Of a DNA stretch of 64,000 nucleotides, positions 21,151-29,170 are shown piece after piece (positions within the stretch are counted from its first letter, which is position 1; each line of letters starts with the position of its first letter). Both the position numbers and the translations under genes were made by a program. The DNA comes from Pyropia yezoensis. Its lineage: Eukaryota > Rhodophyta > Bangiophyceae > Bangiales > Bangiaceae. Below the pieces are notes generated by a model, which searched no databases, had not been told where the DNA came from, and saw only the letters and a list, made by a program, of their open reading frames with translations. The stretch covers positions 24,887,554-24,951,553 of the forward strand of contig CM020619.1 in NCBI GenBank assembly GCA_009829735.1, in the 5' to 3' direction.

Positions 21151-21945
21151 CACCCGACCGTCCTCCCGGGCTCCTGAGTCTGCCGACTGTTGGCCAGGGC
21201 GGGCCCTCTAGGCCTGCCCCCTTTCCGACCTATTCTCGTGCAGCGGGAGCACGCGGACCGCGACGAGCGAGCGCTCGATCATTGGGGCCGGCAAACGGTC
21301 CGCCCTTTCGTTAGATTACGTGAATTAAAATATCGACAGCTCTTTCACCCCCAGTAAAGGGCGGACAATAGGGTTCAGAGCAAATATTGCATTACATCGC
21401 ACACGTGCAACGTTCGCGCGACTTGTCGTCGATATGACTTCCTGGTTGGACGAGAAAAAATGTAAGCGACTGCATGTAACAAGAAGTAACTGAGTGAGAA
21501 CAAAAGAGAAATAACAAGAGAAAAAAAAGGTATGGCACCGTACCTGTCATAGCACCATAAAATGCCGCATAGGAAGCGTCTTTTTTTGCATCCAAGACAT
21601 GTCTTCGGTTAGCAATGCTTCGGCCATTAGTCCGCGCGCGAATGCAGCTTTCAGAAGCTCATAACACTTATATATGTTGCTGTTGTGGTGATGCACGTGA
21701 AGCACTGTGGCCTGCTCCCGCGAGGCGAACCGTGTTGATTTTGAACTCCAGAGGCCCACCGCAGGTGCCCGAGGCTGCTGTGCTCCAATTCTATACAGAC
21801 ACGTTGTATGAACCCTCGGATATCTCGAGATCTTTCAATATTCGCCATATTTGCTCCAGACAGCGTGCTCTGAGCCAATGGCTGATCCGGAATCGCTCTG
21901 AACCCTAGTGTCCGCTCTCGGTGGGTCTTAACTGGGGGTGCTCTG
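21151..21945. other. Sequence between repeats A2 and B2
   Basis: The first 160 bp is GC-rich and could be element sequence. From about 21315 to 21900 it is distinctly AT-richer with no coding frame of note, suggesting an insertion into the element's right end. No boundaries found. Confidence 0.4.
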
Positions 21946-21976
21946 GCAACACACTGGGACCGGCCCTGGCGGGGTA
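21946..21976 (+). repeat. Split direct repeat B, outer copy
   Basis: Matches 20862-20892 with one difference (cgggg versus caggg). Probably marks the right end of the tyrosine-recombinase element. Confidence 0.65.
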
Positions 21977-22501
21977 GTCGTTCGTGGTCCCGGAACAAGA
22001 CGGTGGGAGGAGCATTGATTGGTGGGGCCGACCTGGCTTGCTGCTGCATCAATCCAGCAATGATATTCAAAAAAATTAGTAAAGCCAAAGCTCATTACAG
22101 TGTGTGTTCCTTTCGCGCGACCCCTCTCCACTCGACCGGGACCCTGCCCAAACGCCTGGCGCGAATTGGACGGCCTGACGCGCTGGTGCTGGGCAGGGGG
22201 GGATGACTTGGCCACCGCCTGTCGCAGGGGCGCGGCACGCACCGCGCGGCGGCCGTCCCTCTTGGCGAGGCCTCTTGTCCCCGCGGGTCGCAGTCCCCGC
22301 CGCCGCCACCGTCGGCGGCGTCCTTGTCAGAGGCCATTCTGCTGGTGTTGGCACCGGGAACGGCTCGTCTGTCCGGTCGCCATCCGGTGCCTCAGTCGAC
22401 CAGGGGCCGTCGACGCGGGGTCGCGTCGCTCGATTTGTCCCGTTGGGCCGGCCACCACTTGCCGCCTGCCCCCGCTCTGTGAGGAGCCCCGCGGCTGCGG
22501 C
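21977..22501. other. Upstream region of the CBS-PB1-TPR gene
   Basis: Contains the 5' flank of the next gene. The frame of that gene stays open upstream to 22100, so an earlier start cannot be excluded, but the translated upstream stretch has no domain. Confidence 0.4.
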
Positions 22502-25500
22502 ATGGCGCCCAAGGCGCGCACGCTCGCGGACGTGGTGCGGCGGCAGCCGGCCACGGTGCTGCCGCCAACCGCGACGGCACGGGAGGTGGCGGTCGCCATC
22601 GCCACCGACCGCACCGACGCGGCGGCGATTTGTGGCGCCGGCCGGTCCCGGCTGCTCGGCATTGTGACGGTCAAGGACCTGGCGCGGTCGCTGTCCCGCG
22701 GCGCCGTCCCAGACATCACTCCGGCCGCGGACGTGATGACGCCCGGCCCTACGACGATGGGGCCCGACGGCTCCCCCGAGGCGGCGCTCGCGACCATGCA
22801 GGCAGGAGGCTACCGGCATATGCCCATTGTCGGCCGCGGGGGTGAGGTGGTGGGCATTGCAGACGTGCTGGGCCTGGCCTTTGACGCCGTCGCGTGCCTG
22901 CAGGCTGCGTACGAGGCGGGCGTGCCGACGCGGCGAGCGTGGTCAGTGTTCCGTGCCGCCCGTGAGGGCCTCGCGCGCCGCACCCTCGCGGCGGCGGTGG
23001 ACGACCACCCCAGCACCCGCTCCTTTGTGTCCCTCCTCCCCACCGACAGCGTGCGGGCGGGCTGTGGGGGGATGGCCGCGGCGGGCGCGGCAGCGGCGGT
23101 GCTGGTGGACGGCGGCAAGCTGGTCGGCATCTTTTCGGGCCGCGACGCTGTTGTGCGTGTCATTGCCCGGGGGGCGGACCCTGACGCCACCCCCGTCGGT
23201 GCCGTCGCGACGGCCGACCCCGACGCGGCCACCGTCGGCGACGGGGTGCTCGAAAGCCTTATGCGGATGCAAGCTCATGGCTACCGCCAGCTACCCGTCC
23301 TGGGCGCTCGTGGCGACGTGATTGCCTTGGTGGACGTCCTCCTCCTGGCGGTGGACGCGCTGGAGCACGCGCGGGGGGCGAGAGGCGGGGCGGCACGTCC
23401 GCCGCTGGCTTCCAGCCTTGTCCCGTCCGTGTCCCTGTCAACCCTGACTCCGCCGCCGTCCATGGCGGGGGGGATGTGGGATTTTCTCTTCCCTGGCGGT
23501 GGCGCGGGCGCGGGACGGTCCATGCCCGACCGCGGGCCCGCGCCGGCGGCGGGGCGGGGCGGGCGGGACGACGGCCGCTTTGCGATTCCGCCACGGGCGG
23601 GTGGTGTGGATGCGGGCGGCCGGATGGGTGGGGGGCTTGCCGCCGCCGACGCCCCGCCAGGCTATGGTGGCTTTTCGTCCACGCTGCCCAGAGCAGGGTC
23701 CGGCGTGGGTAGTGACGGCGGAGCTGTCGGCGACGCCTTTGCTGCAGCCTCGCTTGTGCCCCGGTCGACGTCCTTAACGGGCACCTCGGTCAGCAGGGGC
23801 ATGTTTGGGGAAGGCGTCGCTACTGTTGGTACTGCCGCCATCCCCCCCCTCGCATCGTCTGTGCTGACGTTCAAGTTCACCGACTCGGCCGGCGAGTACC
23901 GGCGGGTCAAGCTCCCTACCACCACCGCCGTCGGCTGTTACGACCGGCTGCTCGGTGAGGTGCGGCGGCGGTATGGGGCGCCCGCTGGGTCGGAACTGAA
24001 ACTCAAGTTCAAAGACGAGGACGGGGATGATGTTGTGCTGGGGTGCGACGAAGACCTGGCCGAGTGCTTGAGCGTCGCCGCTGACGCGGGGCTCAAGATC
24101 ATGCCACTGCAGGTGTCGCGCACGACGGCACCCGCGGTGGCGTCCCCGGCCGCGACAGCGGCGGTAGGGGTGGAGGCGGTCAGTGTGTCCACCCCGCCGA
24201 GTGTGTCGTCCACAGCCGCTTCATCGGCGGGGGTCGATCTCGCAAGCGAGCTGGCCGCCGCCCGTCGCAATGTCAGCGCGCTGGAGGAGCAGGTGCACGT
24301 CGCCACGCACCGGCGGTCAGTTTCGCTGTCGCGTGGCGTGCCCGTCCCCACGAGCAGGCGCCCGCTCTCCACCGCCGCCCGATTGTCAACGGTTACGACG
24401 CCTTCCGCAACGCCGCCTGTCCCATCAACCGCGTCGTCCTCCCCCCTGGTGGCACCCGCCCCGTCAGCCGACGACCACGCTACCGCCGGCAACCGGGCGC
24501 TCCACCGCAACGATGTGGATGGTGCGTTGGCGGCCTACGCGGCGGCGTTGACCCTCCAGCCCGACTGTGTGTTGGCGCTGGCGGGCCGCGGTGCGGCGCG
24601 GCTGATCCTCAACGACGCTGCTGCTGCCGAGACCGACTATCGGTCTGCGCTGGCGGCCCTAGACGGGGACGCCGGTGACAGCGGCGACGGGGGGAGCAGC
24701 AGTGGCCGCCGCGGACCCACCGCCGCGGCCGAGCGCGACGCGGTGCTGGGCGGCCTGGCCGAGGCTCTCATTGAGCTCCGCCGCTATGAAGAGGCTGTTG
24801 CGGTGACGGCGCCCGCGTCGGCGGCCGCGCGCGCCACGGTCGGCGCGGCGTTGGAGGAGGAGGTGGCCTCTGCTGCCGCGGCCGGCGCGCAGGCGGCCGC
24901 CGAGGGTGCCCACGGCGACGCAACTGCCGTTTACACGGCCGGCCTGCGCGTTGCCGACGCGGCGGCGGCCGGCGGGCTGGCGCCGTCGGGCTCTGGCGGC
25001 GACGACGTGGCCGACGCGTGGCAGCCGCGGCGGGTGGCGCTGCTGCTCGGCCGCGCTGCGGCCTATGCCGGGCTGGGCGACGGCGGCAGCGAGCGTGAGG
25101 ACGTGGAGGCGGCAGTGGCGGGCGGCGGCGGCGGCGTGCCCGCCCGTGTGGCGCTTGCACGCTGCCTGTGGCGGGCCGGCGAGGCGGACCGCGCGCGGGT
25201 GGAGGCGCGACGGGCGGGGGACTTGGACGCGACCAACGCGGACGTACTGGCGCTGCACGCCGAGGTGGGGCTCCCCCCGCCGGCGGACGAGGCAGAGGAA
25301 GACGGCGGCGACGGCGGCGACGGCGGCAGCGGCGACGGCGGCGGCGGCGACGGTGGCGCCGGCGGGGGTGCGGGGGGCAAGGGCAGCGCCGCCTCGCCGC
25401 CACCGGCGACAGCGGCATCGGCGGCGGCGGCGGCGGCGGCGACGGCGGCGACGGCGGCCGACACGCGGCAGGCGGACCTAGCCAAGCTCGGCGCCGCGCT

Positions 25501-25939
25501 GGCCAGCCTCAGTGCGCGGAGCAAGGGCGGCAGCGCGGGGGGGGGGGGGGGGGGGGGGGGCACCCCCCGCCGGGGGGGGGCGCGGCGGCAAACGCCGCCC
25601 CCGCCGGTAACACGAGGGAGCCGCGTGCCGGTTGGCCGGAACAGCATCGCCGTCTTTTTTCTCTTTCTCTTGCTCCGCCTGGGTCTGCCATCCCCCCCCC
25701 TCCCCGCGTCCAGTCAGTGGCTGGCCCGCCTCGGCGTGGTGCTCTGCGCACTGCTCCCCGCTTTTCCTTTCCCTGTTTGCTGGCCGCTGAACGGCCGCCC
25801 GCTCGACTGCCGTCCCCGGCCGCCGGCGGTGGGCACGCAGCGCGGGCGGCCCGTGCGGTCCGCGCGGACCCCCACGCGCCGCGGGGTACGCAGCTCCGTT
25901 TTTGGCGGCCGCGCCCGCGACGCTGCGGCCACGTCGTGA
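22502..25939 (+). CDS. Four-CBS, PB1 and TPR domain protein
   Basis: 1145 residues from the ATG at 22502, chosen because the first CBS domain starts about ten residues later. Two CBS pairs (Bateman modules, ligand-sensing, often adenosine nucleotides) lie at about residues 11-130 and 178-290. A PB1 domain lies at about 453-538 (VLTFKFTDSAGEYRRVKLP ... KFKDEDGDDVVLGCDEDL, with the acidic OPCA-type patch). TPR-like helices lie at about 654-722 and further Ala-rich helical repeats to about 930. Plant and fungal CBS-CBS-PB1 proteins share the first part and usually end in a membrane anchor; here a hydrophobic FFLFLLLRLGL lies near residue 1050. The frame crosses a run of 24 G at 25537-25560, so the C-terminus after it is uncertain. 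Function: probably a scaffold responding to nucleotides. Confidence 0.85.
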   Translation: MAPKARTLADVVRRQPATVLPPTATAREVAVAIATDRTDAAAICGAGRSRLLGIVTVKDLARSLSRGAVPDITPAADVMTPGPTTMGPDGSPEAALATMQAGGYRHMPIVGRGGEVVGIADVLGLAFDAVACLQAAYEAGVPTRRAWSVFRAAREGLARRTLAAAVDDHPSTRSFVSLLPTDSVRAGCGGMAAAGAAAAVLVDGGKLVGIFSGRDAVVRVIARGADPDATPVGAVATADPDAATVGDGVLESLMRMQAHGYRQLPVLGARGDVIALVDVLLLAVDALEHARGARGGAARPPLASSLVPSVSLSTLTPPPSMAGGMWDFLFPGGGAGAGRSMPDRGPAPAAGRGGRDDGRFAIPPRAGGVDAGGRMGGGLAAADAPPGYGGFSSTLPRAGSGVGSDGGAVGDAFAAASLVPRSTSLTGTSVSRGMFGEGVATVGTAAIPPLASSVLTFKFTDSAGEYRRVKLPTTTAVGCYDRLLGEVRRRYGAPAGSELKLKFKDEDGDDVVLGCDEDLAECLSVAADAGLKIMPLQVSRTTAPAVASPAATAAVGVEAVSVSTPPSVSSTAASSAGVDLASELAAARRNVSALEEQVHVATHRRSVSLSRGVPVPTSRRPLSTAARLSTVTTPSATPPVPSTASSSPLVAPAPSADDHATAGNRALHRNDVDGALAAYAAALTLQPDCVLALAGRGAARLILNDAAAAETDYRSALAALDGDAGDSGDGGSSSGRRGPTAAAERDAVLGGLAEALIELRRYEEAVAVTAPASAAARATVGAALEEEVASAAAAGAQAAAEGAHGDATAVYTAGLRVADAAAAGGLAPSGSGGDDVADAWQPRRVALLLGRAAAYAGLGDGGSEREDVEAAVAGGGGGVPARVALARCLWRAGEADRARVEARRAGDLDATNADVLALHAEVGLPPPADEAEEDGGDGGDGGSGDGGGGDGGAGGGAGGKGSAASPPPATAASAAAAAAATAATAADTRQADLAKLGAALASLSARSKGGSAGGGGGGGGTPRRGGARRQTPPPPVTRGSRVPVGRNSIAVFFLFLLLRLGLPSPPLPASSQWLARLGVVLCALLPAFPFPVCWPLNGRPLDCRPRPPAVGTQRGRPVRSARTPTRRGVRSSVFGGRARDAAATS
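25537..25560 (+). repeat. G24 homopolymer inside or next to coding sequence
   Basis: 24 consecutive G residues encoding polyglycine in the CBS-PB1-TPR frame. Length errors here would change the predicted C-terminus. Confidence 0.8.
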
Positions 25940-26500
25940 AGGGCGGCCGCGCCCCCCCACGGGGAGCCCCGCCGGGCGCGACGACGCCCCTGCCGGGCCG
26001 TAGCCGACTCGGGCGCCTGCGCGGCGGCGGCCCTCTTGCGTGGGGAAGAACGGGGGGGCCCGGCGTGGTAGGGCGATGAGCGCCCCCCCGTTCCGCGCCC
26101 TGGCGTTGGCGTGGCGCTGCACCAGGCACAGCAGGGTCTGGGGTCGCACGGCGTCCCCGCCATTCCCGGCCGTCCAGCCTTCTTTTGTTGTGCTCGCTCT
26201 GATAGAGAGAGAGAGGGGGGTGGGTCAACTGGTCGGGAGCCGTCCAACCACACGTGCTCACGGCAGCGGCAGCGGTGCAAAGCACCCGTGCGCCCTCACC
26301 CACTGTCGTTGCACGATGAAACAAGGTCAAAGCCGTAGAGAGAGAGGTTTTTTGATTACATGGTACAGTACAGTACAGCTGGCCCGCCCAGGCCAGGGAC
26401 CCCCCACCCACCGGGTCACAGCACGAACAGCGCAGCCACCACCCACCACCCGCGGCGGCGGCAAACGCTGCCTCCGAAAAAAGGAAAGAGAGACAGTACA

Positions 26501-26554
<54 letters not shown>

Positions 26555-26847
26555 CGAGAAGAGCCCGGTGCGCAGCACACACACCCCAGGCCCCCGCAGC
26601 CCGCGCCGCCACCACCTCTACAGCGACCGGGCGCACGGTGGGTGCCGACGCGGGGCGCGACCGCGCGCGCCCAGCCGCCGCTGCCGCTCGCTACCACAAC
26701 GGGATTGCAATCTTCAGGTCTGCAGCCGTTCGTCTGGTCAGAGAGGACAAGGGGGGGTTGGCGGGGACGGCCCCCGTCCAACCCCCCCCCCCCTCCCCGC
26801 CCGCGACCGCCCTGGCGGGGTCACGCCCCGCGGCAGGGGCGTCTAGT
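25940..26847. other. Spacer with AG microsatellite
   Basis: Intergenic between two convergent genes, so it should contain both 3' ends. Apart from the AG repeat I see no feature. Long frames here are compositional. Confidence 0.5.
26503..26548. repeat. (AG)23 microsatellite
   Basis: 46 bp of uninterrupted AG. It produces Ser-Leu and Arg-Glu repeat frames that are not genes. Confidence 0.9.
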
Positions 26848-26911
26848 TTAGTAGTAGCGCGGCCCATAGGTGTCCACAATGGGCGTCGGCGTCGGCGTCG
26901 GCGTCGGTGTG

Positions 26912-26945
<34 letters not shown>

Positions 26946-27402
26946 GCACCGTCTCCGACGGCCGGTAGTAGTAGGACTGCTTGGCCGCCGCGGTGGCGAC
27001 GAGGCCGTCGGCGGCCGCGTCAGCGGCGCCGTCGGCCGCCGCCGCCTCCTCCTCGTCGACCGCCAGCAGCCGCCTCCGCACGCCGGTCTGGGCGGCCCAC
27101 GGGCACGCAATCTTGATCGTCGGGTCCCCACACACCGCGTCGGGCCCCGGGCACGCAATGCAGCACGCGTCTTGGCAGTCGTCAAAGGTGCCGCACGCGC
27201 CGCAGGCGGGGGTGCCAAACGTGTTGGCCGCAATGCACACGCAGCTGTCCGCGCCGGGGGGGGAGGCGGCGGCGGCGGCCGTGCCGCCGGCCGCCGCCGC
27301 CGCCGCCGCCGCTGCCGCGCCCGTCGCGGCGGCGGCGGCAGTGGCAACGAGGGCCACCGCGGCGGCAAGCGCCGCGGCGGGGAGGAAGCGGCCGACGGCC
27401 AT
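26848..27402 (-). CDS. Small secreted Cys-rich protein with Thr-Pro tail
   Basis: 184 residues from the ATG at 27400-27402. The start was chosen because a signal-peptide-like segment follows (MAVGRFLPAAALAAAVALVA). After an Ala-rich stretch comes a compact region with ten cysteines within about 50 residues (CVCIAANTFGTPACGAC, DDCQDACCIAC), which could form several disulfides. The C-terminal part has an Arg-rich RRRL, acidic and Ala-rich linker, a YYY motif and a run of Thr-Pro repeats before GPRYY. The Thr-Pro tail is encoded by a ggcgtc hexamer repeat (26882-26943) and resembles O-glycosylated cell-wall linkers. No family recognised. Likely extracellular matrix or cell wall. Confidence 0.65.
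26882..26943. repeat. Hexanucleotide ggcgtc repeat encoding Thr-Pro
   Basis: About ten copies of ggcgtc with two variants (ggtgtg). On the minus strand it reads as Pro-Thr codons of the Cys-rich protein. Confidence 0.85.
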
Positions 27403-28248
27403 GGCGTCCGCGTGGGGGGGGTGGGGGGGGGGAGAAAGCGGGGCGTGCGGGGGGTGTTGGGGGGGGTGGGAAAGGGGATGGGGAACAAGAAGGGTGGGGT
27501 GAAGGAGGATTAGCGACCGACCGGGAAATATCTCTGCCGCAGCGATGGAGAGGCGGGTGCGGGGGGGGGGGGAGGGGCTCCTAAACACAGAGGGCGGTAA
27601 AAAAGAAGAAGGTAGGGGAAGGGGGTAGGTGGGTGGGTGGCGGCGTGGCGTGTCGGGTGAGGAGGAGTGGGGATGGAAACGGTGCACGCTCCGACGGCCG
27701 ACGGTCTCGCCCCCTTTGATGTGCTTGGGGTACCCGGCGTCAGCGGTCGGTGGCGGGGGTGGTGGGCGGGTGGTGGCGGCGGCGGGGGGGGTGGAGGTGC
27801 TGCTGCTGCGCTTGCTGGGTCTGCGGGCCCACCCTCCCCGGCCGTGCCGGCCCTCTTATGCGGCCGCCCGGTGGAGGTGGCGGGCGGCCTCCCCGCGGGC
27901 GCGGCCCCGGCCCGCCTCGCCGCCGGGCAAAGGCAGAGGCGCTGCGGGCGCCGCAGACGGGGGGGGGGCGGCGCGTGGGGGGGGGGGGAGGGGGGGGGAG
28001 TGGGTTGCGGTGGGGGGACCGCCGCCGTGCGGTGGCGCACAGTGTGGCGCACCCCGGCTGGTCCCGCAGCGCAGCAACGCCTGCTGCCGCTGCCGCGGCT
28101 CCCCCCCCTTCCCCTCCCCCCTGCGCCCCCCCCCACCCCCGCCCCCTCCAACCCCCTCCGCGCCCGCCACCGCCAGTCCGCCACCGTCCCCGCCCCCCCC
28201 CCCCCCCCCCTCTGCGGCATGCACCCCCGGCCCGGCAGCCGCAACCGC

Positions 28249-28389
28249 GGCGGCGGCAACGACAACGACGGCAGCGGCAGCGGCAGCAGCAGCAGCGGCG
28301 GCGGCAACGACAACGACGGCAGCGGCAGCGGCAGCAGCAGCAGCGGCGGCGGCAACGACAACGACGGCAGCGGCAGCGGCAGCAGCAGC
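28249..28389. repeat. 48-bp minisatellite, three copies
   Basis: Units at 28249-28296 and 28297-28344 are identical, and a third at 28345-28389 lacks one agc triplet. The unit starts ggcggcggcaacgacaacga and ends in agc triplets. Confidence 0.85.
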
Positions 28390-28482
28390 GGCGGCGGCAG
28401 CAGCAGCAGCAGCGGGGGGGGGGGTGGCGTGCCCACCGCGCGACCGCCGCCGGAGGGGCGCGCCGCGCGCGCGACCGCCGTC

Positions 28483-28514
<32 letters not shown>

Positions 28515-29143
28515 CGGCAGGCACGCACCGTCGGTGGCGGCGGCGGGCGGGGGGGGGGGGGGGGGGGGGTGGGAGGCACGACACACCGTGGGCGCCGCCG
28601 ACGGCCCGCGCACGCGGCGTCGACGCGGGGCGGGCGGCCGCCTCCTTGGCCGCCCGGGTGGGAGGGAGGGCGGACCGAGGGAGGGGGGGGGAGGGGTGCG
28701 CGCCAGGCCGAGCCGCCGCGTGGCCCCGGGGCACCCACGGCGGTCGTGGCCACGGCGGTCGCGGGGGTGGGGGGGGGGGGCCCGCCGGCCATCCGCGGCC
28801 GTTGGCTGGGGAGAGGAGGCGAGGACAGGACGGGGGGGGGGGGAGAGGGGGGAGGTGGGGGGGGGGGGCGGCGTCCCACGGGGCGCTAGCGTCATCCCCT
28901 GGCGGCATCATGCAGCTCACCCTCCCCCCCCCTCCCCCCTCCTCCCCCCCCCCCCCCAAAGCCCCCTTGAGCGGCGACGCAGAGACTCAGCGCGACGGGC
29001 GGCAACCGCGCGGGGTCGCCGGGCCGCTGTCTGCGGCCCCTCCCGCTCCCCCCCCCCCCCCCCCTTCGCCACTTCCGCCGCGTCGGGGAGGCGGGGTGGC
29101 GTGGTCGTTGACGACTCGTGGGCGGGGTAGGGGGCGTCACCGT

Positions 29144-29170
29144 GGGGGGGGGGGGGGGGGGGGGGGGGGG
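29144..29170. repeat. G27 homopolymer
   Basis: 27 consecutive G. One of the longest of many such tracts in the 27.5-31.6 kb block. Confidence 0.8.

Larger units (their letters stand above)
16471..21976 (+). mobile_element. Tyrosine-recombinase (DIRS-order, PAT/Ngaro-like) retrotransposon, degenerate
   Basis: Contains, in order, a broken Gag-like region, reverse transcriptase with YVDD, RNase H plus the DIRS-type C-terminal extension, and a tyrosine recombinase instead of a DDE integrase. This combination defines the DIRS order. Direct repeat A occurs at 16471-16739 and 20884-21150. A 31-bp repeat B occurs at 20862-20892 and 21946-21976 with one mismatch. The order A1-ORFs-B1-A2-B2 is the split-direct-repeat arrangement of PAT/Ngaro-like elements rather than the inverted repeats of DIRS1. 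About 800 bp, partly AT-rich, separates A2 from B2 and may be an insertion. Stops and frame changes show the copy is dead. Confidence 0.75.

Noticed and set aside
28249-28389. Possible CRISPR-like array
   Set aside because: The units are contiguous tandem copies without unique spacers, so this is a minisatellite in a eukaryotic context.
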